Shown here: one piece after another, positions 57,479-64,000 of the stretch
Layout of the letters: each line of letters begins with the position of its first letter
How positions within the stretch are numbered: the first letter of the stretch is position 1
Assembly (NCBI GenBank): GCA_024644535.1
Contig: JAHEKX010000007.1
Location: 226,567 to 290,566 of the forward strand
Length of the DNA stretch: 64,000 bases
Source: Gammaproteobacteria bacterium
Lineage (GTDB): Bacteria > Pseudomonadota > Gammaproteobacteria > Pseudomonadales > Halieaceae
Direction of reading: 5' to 3'
Notes under the pieces: generated by a model
Databases searched by the model: none
What the model was told of the DNA's origin: nothing
Seen by the model: only the letters and a program-made list of their open reading frames with translations
Position numbers and translations under genes: made by a program

Positions 57479-59325
57479 TAATCTAAGCCTGATCGATAAC
57501 GTAGCTTGATCACACTTTGCGCCTCTTTGATGATCGTAAAGGCATCGCGTAATTGTTCTTTACCCATTGTGCCAAGCGTCCTAGGGTTAATGTAATTACC
57601 CGGCGCTTCTCCGACCTCAATCAATCGACACTGCTCATCAATGCGAGCCTGCTGCAAAGTATGCAAAGCGTCGCTCAAGTTCCGTGCGTTCTTAATCTGC
57701 AACACCCCGTTCTTGGCTAAGGCACTAATACGCTCGTCTGTATTGACCTCAGGCAAACCATTAGCCAAGGCATGCAGGCGAGCGATATCAGTAATGGGTA
57801 AAATACCCCGCTTCTTAATATTTACCGACTCTTTGTGCTCCCCATTGTGTTCAACAATGAAGCGTCGGAAGACGCCCAAAGGTGGCGTTGCTCCGAGAGC
57901 GTTGGCCGCGAGTGCCGCAATAAAAATGGTATTGCCTTGAGTTTCGCGACGCATTGTTTGTTGCAGTCGCTCCGCCAAACTTAGATCACCGTATATCCCG
58001 CGGATATCGAAGAAAATTGTGACTCGCATTACCGCATCTTCGGTGGGAGTCCGAGTCCACTTAGCGACAGTCTCCTGCCACCGCCGCAGACTCATCCGCC
58101 ATTCGGTATTTTTCGCCATTATATTCCCGGGACAGTAGCGATAGCCCACCAGCGCTAGTCCATCGCAGACATAGTTGGCTACATCTCGATACCAATCTCG
58201 CTCCGTCAAAGGTACGCCGTCATCAATGACCATGCCGTTGTCTTGATCTGCTCCAAGCAGTTGCTCGCCGCGCCCCTGAGAACCAAAACCTAACCAACAA
58301 TAGGGTCCTGGGGCTGGACCATACCGGACTTCAGCTAGTTGCAACAAACGAACAACGATCGCATCACTAATTGCAGTCAGTAAGCGGCTGACATGCTGAG
58401 ACTTAAGACCCGAAGACGACCACGCCACCATAAGCGAGGGCAAGTGCGTTACTATTGCGGCAATTGCCTCAACCGAATCTTGACGGCCGATGTGGGTCAC
58501 CAAGTAGACCGGGTCATCTTGCTTAGCGAGCATCAAGTCAGACGTAGTAACAACACCGACTAAGCAATCTTGATCGATTACCGGAATGTGGTGAACACCC
58601 AGCTGCGTCATAGCAAGTGTGGCATCAAAAATTGTCGACTGAGCGCTCAGCGTTTTGGGACCACTGGTCATAATGGCGCTAACGGGCTCCAATACACTTA
58701 GCGCCTTTGCGACGCAGCGGACCCTGAGGTCACGATCGGTTACAATCCCGCTTAGAGCACCCTTATTGGTTATAAATGCCGAACTGACTCTCCTCTCAGA
58801 CATTAGCTCGGCGACCCGCTGTATCGATGTGCTAGCGACGACGGTCAACACGGACTTGGCCATAATACCGGAAATAGCTGCATTCATCCGGTGAGGAATT
58901 GGCTCATAGCGTGCAGCCCTCCGTAATCTTCGGCTGCGTTGGGCTGAAAAGTAGCGATCAAAATGCCGCTGCTCCTTTCTAAGCGCTTGATAAGCGTCAG
59001 AAGGTAGCACATAGACAAGAGTGTCTTCTATGGCTTTAGCACCGACTTGAAGGCTTGTCGCATTAAGCCCCCGTAGACTAAAACTTTCCCCCTCGCCCAG
59101 GCGATCCATTAAAGAACCATCTTGATAGAACAGATCTACCGCTCCCGAGCGCAGCACCCTTAATCCTACTCGCTCGTCGTTCTGAAACAACTCGCCCTGT
59201 GGGTGGTAACAAATTTGAATCTGTGCAGCGATTACTGCTAAACGATCCGATGACAGAGAGTCAAAAGGCAAGGTCCCAGCCAGAAACTCTCTAACCGGAT
59301 TTAATTCGACGGATTCAGCTGCCAT
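57478..59325 (-). CDS. cNMP-binding / CBS / DUF294 putative nucleotidyltransferase
   Basis: A 615-residue cytoplasmic multi-domain protein: cyclic-nucleotide-binding-like domain (about 15-130), two CBS domains (about 155-280), a DUF294 nucleotidyltransferase domain with GFGSQGRGEQLLGADQDNG (about 345-370), and the DUF294 C-terminal domain. GlnD-like uridylyltransferase activity is plausible by fold, but target and reaction are unknown. Commonly found beside acetate/solute symporter genes and the exonuclease, as here; a sensing role for energy or carbon state is inference. Confidence 0.88.
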   Translation of the reverse strand: MAAESVELNPVREFLAGTLPFDSLSSDRLAVIAAQIQICYHPQGELFQNDERVGLRVLRSGAVDLFYQDGSLMDRLGEGESFSLRGLNATSLQVGAKAIEDTLVYVLPSDAYQALRKEQRHFDRYFSAQRSRRLRRAARYEPIPHRMNAAISGIMAKSVLTVVASTSIQRVAELMSERRVSSAFITNKGALSGIVTDRDLRVRCVAKALSVLEPVSAIMTSGPKTLSAQSTIFDATLAMTQLGVHHIPVIDQDCLVGVVTTSDLMLAKQDDPVYLVTHIGRQDSVEAIAAIVTHLPSLMVAWSSSGLKSQHVSRLLTAISDAIVVRLLQLAEVRYGPAPGPYCWLGFGSQGRGEQLLGADQDNGMVIDDGVPLTERDWYRDVANYVCDGLALVGYRYCPGNIMAKNTEWRMSLRRWQETVAKWTRTPTEDAVMRVTIFFDIRGIYGDLSLAERLQQTMRRETQGNTIFIAALAANALGATPPLGVFRRFIVEHNGEHKESVNIKKRGILPITDIARLHALANGLPEVNTDERISALAKNGVLQIKNARNLSDALHTLQQARIDEQCRLIEVGEAPGNYINPRTLGTMGKEQLRDAFTIIKEAQSVIKLRYRSGLD

Positions 59326-59333
59326 ACCGCCAC

Positions 59334-59816
59334 CTAATCACGCCCTTGAGGTATAGTGTTCAGCCGCTCAAAAAACACCGTGTCAAGTTTTGCGAAGTAT
59401 CGACTTCCGCGAATCTCGGCTACAAAAAAAAGTTTTTCCGCGTGATAGCCATTGACAGTATGGATCCATGAGTTGGTAGATTCATTAAATGGCACCTCTG
59501 CGGGTTTGGGGGGTTCGTTATCTAGCCCCAAACCCATCAAAACGCGGCTTACGCTCTGATTACTTACTATTTTTACCTTAACAGCACTATCAGATTTGTC
59601 TGCAATGAGCTCGAATTCAATGTCACCGTTACCAAGCGAACATTGGCCACTCGCATAACGGCAATTACTTTTCGCGACCAAAGGATAACTTTGGCCGGGT
59701 ACCGCCTTGTGCGGAGTCTCGGCTCCAATAAGCCCAACCGCATACCAAGCGCCAACTGCTAATACCGGAGCCACCAGTAAAGCAACTACCACGTGTTTGT
59801 TAGTAAAAACTGACAT
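59334..59816 (-). CDS. Uncharacterised membrane-anchored periplasmic protein
   Basis: About 160 residues. One N-terminal hydrophobic segment (about residues 9-29, VVVALLVAPVLAVGAWYAVGL) is followed by a soluble part, probably periplasmic, with two Cys in CRYASGQC that may bond. The track start (59822) has a second Met two codons later, which I take. I do not recognise a named family. It follows the symporter gene after a terminator and precedes the DUF294 gene by 8 bases, so it is likely co-transcribed with that gene. Confidence 0.75.
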   Translation of the reverse strand: MSVFTNKHVVVALLVAPVLAVGAWYAVGLIGAETPHKAVPGQSYPLVAKSNCRYASGQCSLGNGDIEFELIADKSDSAVKVKIVSNQSVSRVLMGLGLDNEPPKPAEVPFNESTNSWIHTVNGYHAEKLFFVAEIRGSRYFAKLDTVFFERLNTIPQGRD

Positions 59817-59825
59817 AGTCATTCC

Positions 59826-59854
59826 TAAAAAAAACGGGCAGTAACCTGCCCGTT
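59826..59854 (-). terminator. Rho-independent terminator of the symporter operon
   Basis: On the minus strand AACGGGCAG-GTTA-CTGCCCGTT forms a perfect 9-base-pair stem followed by eight Ts. It lies 24 bases after the symporter stop and ends just before the next gene's ATG, so most symporter transcripts should stop here. Downstream genes would then need read-through or a promoter within the short gap. Confidence 0.9.
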
Positions 59855-59878
59855 ATACGTTTACAACACCAAGACTTA

Positions 59879-61609
59879 TTAGTGATCTTGGGCCATTCCG
59901 GCGCCGGCGGGCACTCGAATATTTTCAACTAACTCTTGCACATCGTCTGGCACTTCTTTCGTTACGCTGGACACTGCAAAGGCTACTCCGAAGTTAACGA
60001 TCGCGCCAACACACCCGAACGCATTTGGCTCGATACCCATAAACCAGTTCGGTGACAGGCTACCCAAAAACTCAGTACCCTGGATAAACATGATACCTTT
60101 ATGCTGGAACACATACAGCAAGGTAACACCGATACCTGCGACCATACCCGCAATGGCACCTTCTTTATTTACGCGTTTGCTGAAAATACCCATCATCAGC
60201 GCGGGGAAAATTGACGAAGCTGCTAGACCAAAGGCCAAGGCTACAGTTCCAGCCGCGAATCCAGGTGGGTTAAAGCCGAGGTACCCAGCACCGGCAATTG
60301 CTACAGCCATTGCTACGCGCGAAGCCATCAACTCTTGCTTCTCATCGATATCTGGCGTCAACATCCCTTTTAGTAAGTCGTGCGAAATAGCCGACGAAAT
60401 CGCTAGCAGTAAGCCTGCAGCAGTCGATAGAGCCGCCGCTAAACCGCCTGCGGCGACTAAGGCGATTACCCAATTAGGTAGTTTCGCAATCTCAGGGTTT
60501 GCCAATACCAAGATATCGTTGTCTACTTTGGTTAATTCGTTCGTCGCTTTATCTGCGCTGTACTGAATTAAGCCATCACCATTTTTATCGGTGTAACCCA
60601 AAAGACCGGTCTTCTCCCAGTTTTTAAACCACTGTGGCCGCTCTTCGTAAGCCAAATATACGCCCGGCTCAGGCTCGACTGTCTCCATGATATTGAAGCG
60701 AGCCATCGCACCAACTGCAGGTGCTGTGGTGTACAGTACCGCAATGAATACCAGAGCCCAACCAGCCGACGATCGTGCATCGCGGACTTTTGGTACGGTG
60801 AAGAAACGGATGATGACGTGAGGCAAACCCGCAGTACCTACCATTAAAGATAGGGTGTAAGCGAACATATTCAAGGTCGATATTCGAACATCGGTGGTGT
60901 ATTCCTTAAACCCCAGCTCGGTGACCGTTTGATCCAGTTTATCAAGCAAGAATGTGTCGGTACCACTTAAGGTGCTACCCAAGCCCAGCTGCGGAAAAGG
61001 GTTGCCAGTAAGTTGTAGGCTGATAAATATTGCAGGAATAGTGTAAGCCAAGATAAGCACGCAGTACTGAGCAATCTGAGTGTAAGTAATACCCTTCATA
61101 CCACCGAGAACGGCGTAGAAGAACACAATCACCATACCCACCAACAACCCAGTCTCATAACTCACTTCCAGAAAGCGCGAGAAGGCAACGCCGATGCCCT
61201 TCATCTGACCGATTACATAAGTCACCGAACAGATAATCAAACATACAACCGCTACCGCTCGTGCAGTTTTAGAATAGAAGCGGTCACCAATAAACTCAGG
61301 CACGGTAAACTTTCCGTACTTACGCAAATAAGGCGCTAGCAACATTGCCAAGATCACGAAGCCACCGGTCCATCCCATTAAGAACACCGAACCACCGTAG
61401 CCCATAAAGGCAATCATGCCCGCCATTGAAATGAATGACGCTGCCGACATCCAGTCAGCGGCCGTTGCCATACCATTAGCAACCGGGTTAATACCGCCCC
61501 CAGCAACATAGAACTCTTTGGTTGAGCCGGCTCGGGCCCAGATCGCGATCCCGATATAGAGAGCGAAGGTAAATCCTACGACAACGTAAGTTAAAGTTTG
61601 CAATTCCAT
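59879..61609 (-). CDS. Sodium:solute symporter (ActP-like SSS family)
   Basis: A 576-residue inner-membrane carrier with about 13 membrane helices. EFYVAGGGINPVANGMATAADWMSAASFI (cut) and GYGGSVFLMGWTGGF resemble acetate permease ActP; GGLAAALSTAAGLLLAISSAISHDLL is the conserved Na+-site helix. An extra soluble loop (about residues 305-365, TDKNGDGLIQYSADKATNE) contains an EF-hand-like DKNGDG sequence. Paired with a DUF4212 small subunit, which marks the VC_2705-type subgroup. Likely substrate is acetate or another short organic acid, by inference. Confidence 0.9.
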   Translation of the reverse strand: MELQTLTYVVVGFTFALYIGIAIWARAGSTKEFYVAGGGINPVANGMATAADWMSAASFISMAGMIAFMGYGGSVFLMGWTGGFVILAMLLAPYLRKYGKFTVPEFIGDRFYSKTARAVAVVCLIICSVTYVIGQMKGIGVAFSRFLEVSYETGLLVGMVIVFFYAVLGGMKGITYTQIAQYCVLILAYTIPAIFISLQLTGNPFPQLGLGSTLSGTDTFLLDKLDQTVTELGFKEYTTDVRISTLNMFAYTLSLMVGTAGLPHVIIRFFTVPKVRDARSSAGWALVFIAVLYTTAPAVGAMARFNIMETVEPEPGVYLAYEERPQWFKNWEKTGLLGYTDKNGDGLIQYSADKATNELTKVDNDILVLANPEIAKLPNWVIALVAAGGLAAALSTAAGLLLAISSAISHDLLKGMLTPDIDEKQELMASRVAMAVAIAGAGYLGFNPPGFAAGTVALAFGLAASSIFPALMMGIFSKRVNKEGAIAGMVAGIGVTLLYVFQHKGIMFIQGTEFLGSLSPNWFMGIEPNAFGCVGAIVNFGVAFAVSSVTKEVPDDVQELVENIRVPAGAGMAQDH

Positions 61610-61621
61610 AGCGTCGATTCC

Positions 61622-61888
61622 TTATTCTTCTTCAACGTTAAATTCACGATCTAACGCTGCCATTTTCTTGGTGTAATAAAAAATTAAGGCCACAAAGGTG
61701 TAAATCGAACCCTGTTGTGCAAACCAAAACCCCAACTTGTAACCCCCCAATCTGATCTCGTTTAAGGCATCAAAAAGCAAAATGCCGCAACCATAGCTTA
61801 CGATAAACCACACCACCATAAGCTTGACCATCAGCGACAAATTGCGCTTCCAGTAAGCCCGAGCTTGATCATCGGTTAATTTGGACAT
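61622..61888 (-). CDS. DUF4212 protein, small subunit of sodium:solute symporter
   Basis: An 88-residue membrane protein with two helices (about 20-42 and 55-72). YWKRNLSLMVKLMVVWFIVSYGCGILL and FWFAQQGSIYTFVALIFYYTKKM are typical DUF4212. It precedes the symporter by 12 bases, the constant arrangement for this family, and has a GGAG ribosome site. Works as a partner of the symporter; mechanism unknown. Confidence 0.92.
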   Translation of the reverse strand: MSKLTDDQARAYWKRNLSLMVKLMVVWFIVSYGCGILLFDALNEIRLGGYKLGFWFAQQGSIYTFVALIFYYTKKMAALDREFNVEEE

Positions 61889-61966
61889 GAGTATCTCCTC
61901 GTTGTTATGAACCCGACTGACTTGATGGTACCGGCCAAGTTAGTCGCGCGCTGTTAGACCTTAGTC

Positions 61967-63190
61967 TTAGAAAGCATATTTGACTGATAACTGCAGGCGA
62001 TTCATATCACCATCACGACCATCTTCCAATTCCTTGCTGGCAAACATGAGCTCTCCACCTAGCATCAATCCCGGTGCTGGCAAATATTGCAGGTTTGCAT
62101 GGAAAGACTGGTACTGTTTAGCCAGACCACCCGCTGCGGCGTAGTCAGCCATTGAAGGGTTATCCGCACTGGCGACAGACGCCGAAAATACACTTCGCCA
62201 TTCGGGGTTCCAGTAGTGTTCATACGCCAAGGTCAGAGCTGTCTGGTCGATGGTCTCGATATCACCCTTCACGTTCAAATAACCGTCATTAAAGGCGTTC
62301 AATCCTAAGTATCGGCCCAAAGCTGAACCGTGGTTCAACATGTATTTCAGGTTGTTTTTACCTTCGGTAACGACCTTTCCGGCCAAGCTCAAACCATATC
62401 CCATGGCTTTATCGCTCTCTCCTTCCAGCGCTAAGGTACTGCGATCTTCATATCGCAACGTACGCATGACGCCCGCCAAAGAATAAGAATGGCCACCGTT
62501 TCCGCCGTTGTAGCGAACCACAATGTCCGGCATGGCTTCTGCATCATCCAGACGTGTACCATTTAGGCTATTCAAGCGGGTTGCGGGGTTTTCTAGAGCA
62601 AACTGATAATTACCGTTAGTCCAACGGATCATGGGTTGACGGTTAAACAGTGTGCCAACTGGACCAACAAAGTCCAACACACCAGGAAGGGCACCGACGT
62701 TAAAGAAAGTTGACCACGTTTGCCCTGCAAAGTGCAGGTTAATCATTTGCCATGCTTGAGCCAAGGCTTTGAACTGTAGCGCAATGTATGGCACAACTGC
62801 AGCAACAGCGACCACTGTCACGATTAATGCAAGGGACGGTCGCTTACCAAAACGAGCCGACAAATAATCGGCTAAGGATGTGACTCGCTGCTTCCGCCTT
62901 GTGTCGACCATGCGTTTGAACAGCGGCCACGCCAGCAGCATCAGCAAAATTGGACCCATATAAATAGGCGCGTGCGCCCATGGGCTGGTATTCGCTGTAC
63001 CTACCGCTCCGTAAAACGTCCAAGAAGAGCAATACACTCCGAGCGAGAGCGCATAGACGAGCCCGCGCATGGTTTTACTAGACAATAGTGAACGACCAGC
63101 ATCAACTCGGCGGTCAGCCAGCCAGGCCACCAAAAACAACACGAACATGTAGGCAATTCCAAGAGTTGCCAACAGCGTTGGTGATATCAT
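61967..63190 (-). CDS. Chimeric protein: symporter-type sensor kinase N-terminus fused to porin C-terminus
   Basis: A 407-residue open frame with two unrelated halves. Residues 1-~145 are the first ~four membrane helices of a sodium:solute-symporter domain of the type at the N-terminus of CbrA/CrbS hybrid kinases (ALSLGVYCSSWTFYGAVG, SLADYLSARFGKRPSLA, VVPYIALQFKALAQ). From ~150 it is the C-terminal two thirds of a DcaP-like outer-membrane porin (FAGQTWSTFFNVGALPGVLDF, ending LQLSVKYAF with the terminal Phe). The kinase domains and the porin signal peptide are both missing. The junction is near 62737-62770. Neither half should work; deletion fusion or assembly join. Confidence 0.8.
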   Translation of the reverse strand: MISPTLLATLGIAYMFVLFLVAWLADRRVDAGRSLLSSKTMRGLVYALSLGVYCSSWTFYGAVGTANTSPWAHAPIYMGPILLMLLAWPLFKRMVDTRRKQRVTSLADYLSARFGKRPSLALIVTVVAVAAVVPYIALQFKALAQAWQMINLHFAGQTWSTFFNVGALPGVLDFVGPVGTLFNRQPMIRWTNGNYQFALENPATRLNSLNGTRLDDAEAMPDIVVRYNGGNGGHSYSLAGVMRTLRYEDRSTLALEGESDKAMGYGLSLAGKVVTEGKNNLKYMLNHGSALGRYLGLNAFNDGYLNVKGDIETIDQTALTLAYEHYWNPEWRSVFSASVASADNPSMADYAAAGGLAKQYQSFHANLQYLPAPGLMLGGELMFASKELEDGRDGDMNRLQLSVKYAF

Positions 63191-63250
63191 CGCTTCCCCT
63201 TTTTTATTTGGAAAGCATACCTCAGGAATTCTTGACTAGGAACTGCCGTT

Positions 63251-64000
63251 TCAGCTCAGGAGTACAAATGCGCACCACGCCAATGCATACGACAGCAGAC
63301 CATAACCGACCAAAAGTTGTAGCGGTAATTTAGCACTACCGCCCTCTCGGTATAGAGTTGCCAGTGTCGACACGCATTGTGCAGCAACCGCAAAGAACAC
63401 CAGTAAGGCCACACCGGACGCCAAAGGCATACCGCTGTCTTGCACCCGCGTTGCCAAGGACACAACGTTCTCGGTAGCATCTTCAATGCCGTACAAGGTA
63501 CCCAAGGTGCCGACAAATACTTCGCGTGCAACGAATGACGCCAAAATCGCAATGCCATACTTCCAATCTAACCCTAAGGGTTGGAACAAGGGCTCTATCA
63601 GACGGCCCACTGTGGCTAGATAGGACTGCGATAGATCTTGACCTTGATTGGGAAAATACCCCAAAAACCAGATCACCATGGTAATCCAAAAAATAACGGG
63701 ACCCGCTTTTTTAACGAAATACCCGGCTCGCTCGACTGCGCCCCTAAGAATAGATTGCCACGAAGGTATTCGATACGGAGGCATTTCCAGCACAAAAGGT
63801 GCATCTTGCGCTTTCTGGGGAGTAACGCGAGAAATTACGGCGGTTACCAGCAAGGCGGTCACAATACCAAACAAATAAATACCGAACATCGCTAGGCCCT
63901 GTAATCCTAAAAGACCACCCGCTATGGTTTCGTTGGGAATAAAAGCGGCGATCAAGAGTGCATATACCGGCAAACGGGCAGAGCATGGCATCAAGGGAAT
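63251..64000 (-). CDS. feoB: Ferrous iron transporter FeoB, C-terminal part (5' end beyond window)
   Basis: The visible 249 residues are the last membrane region of FeoB: IPLMPCSARLPVYALLIAAFIP (the conserved CSARLPVY gate), ILRGAVERAGYFVKKAG, ASFVAREVFVGTLGTLYG, and a final helix ending FVLLS. The frame is open to the window edge (preceding codons I-P-L), so the GTPase domain and first gate lie outside. Transports Fe2+ across the inner membrane. It lies 60 bases upstream of the chimeric gene, same strand. Confidence 0.92.
   Translation of the reverse strand: MPLMPCSARLPVYALLIAAFIPNETIAGGLLGLQGLAMFGIYLFGIVTALLVTAVISRVTPQKAQDAPFVLEMPPYRIPSWQSILRGAVERAGYFVKKAGPVIFWITMVIWFLGYFPNQGQDLSQSYLATVGRLIEPLFQPLGLDWKYGIAILASFVAREVFVGTLGTLYGIEDATENVVSLATRVQDSGMPLASGVALLVFFAVAAQCVSTLATLYREGGSAKLPLQLLVGYGLLSYALAWCAFVLLS

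Noticed and set aside
60567-60600. EF-hand-like DKNGDG in the symporter loop as a calcium site
   Set aside because: Only one short loop motif is seen with no flanking helices that fit an EF-hand; noted in the gene entry but not claimed as a binding site.
1-64000. tRNA/rRNA genes, CRISPR arrays, insertion sequences or prophage
   Set aside because: Looked for cloverleaf ends, regularly spaced repeats, transposase or integrase motifs, and found none.

Overview
The window looks like chromosomal DNA of a heterotrophic, probably marine gammaproteobacterium on the Pseudomonas/Cellvibrionales side of the class. The evidence is gene order: algU(rpoE)-mucA-mucB-mucC-mucD-lepA-lepB-rnc-era-recO-acpS-cysM-relA, with nadB, sdhE and ygfZ divergent on the other side of rpoE, matches the Pseudomonas-type block. 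No tRNA, rRNA, insertion sequence, phage gene or CRISPR array was recognised. Genes are dense: no gap longer than 300 bases lies outside genes, and the longest non-coding stretch is the ~170 bases before the truncated sthA frame.

Layout. 1-12 kb (minus strand): stringent response (relA, cut by the window edge), cysteine synthesis, ACP activation, DNA repair/ribosome assembly/secretion genes, then the sigma-E envelope-stress operon, headed by a near-consensus sigma-E promoter that implies autoregulation. 12-17 kb: nadB, sdhE, ygfZ, a transhydrogenase gene (sthA) whose FAD-binding N-terminus is unreadable, and a secreted trypsin-like protease. 17-24 kb: trhO-bolA, an unknown protein, a two-component system, an RDD membrane protein, and lptF-lptG. 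24-33 kb (plus): pepA-holC-valS, a cold-shock protein followed by a membrane-anchored cold-shock-domain protein, tatD and rapA.

33-48 kb is an accessory catabolic island. A minus-strand operon (acyl-CoA dehydrogenase, SDR, alpha-methylacyl-CoA racemase-like enzyme, two crotonases, carboxyltransferase, DUF3604 protein) is divergent from an AraC-type regulator. Next to it lie two acyl-CoA ligases, an ACAD10/11-like kinase and a patatin-like lipase. Together they suggest breakdown of methyl-branched or hydroxylated acyl chains; the substrate is unknown.

48-53 kb holds the most interesting set: five overlapping genes encoding a DUF1445 protein, PxpA, a DUF4392 protein, a D-amino-acid aminotransferase and an alanine racemase. 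DUF1445 and DUF4392 are the two halves of the animal mitochondrial D-glutamate cyclase, so the operon reads as a D-alanine / D-glutamate / 5-oxoproline pathway with PxpA lacking its usual PxpB/PxpC partners.

53-64 kb: gspA-gspB secretion genes, a PadR regulator divergent from a nitronate monooxygenase with a clear palindromic operator, then a DUF4212-symporter / cNMP-CBS-DUF294 / exonuclease module of the kind found with acetate transport. Where a symporter-type sensor kinase would be expected there is instead an in-frame fusion between the first four membrane segments of such a protein and the C-terminal two thirds of an outer-membrane porin. The window ends in the C-terminal part of feoB.
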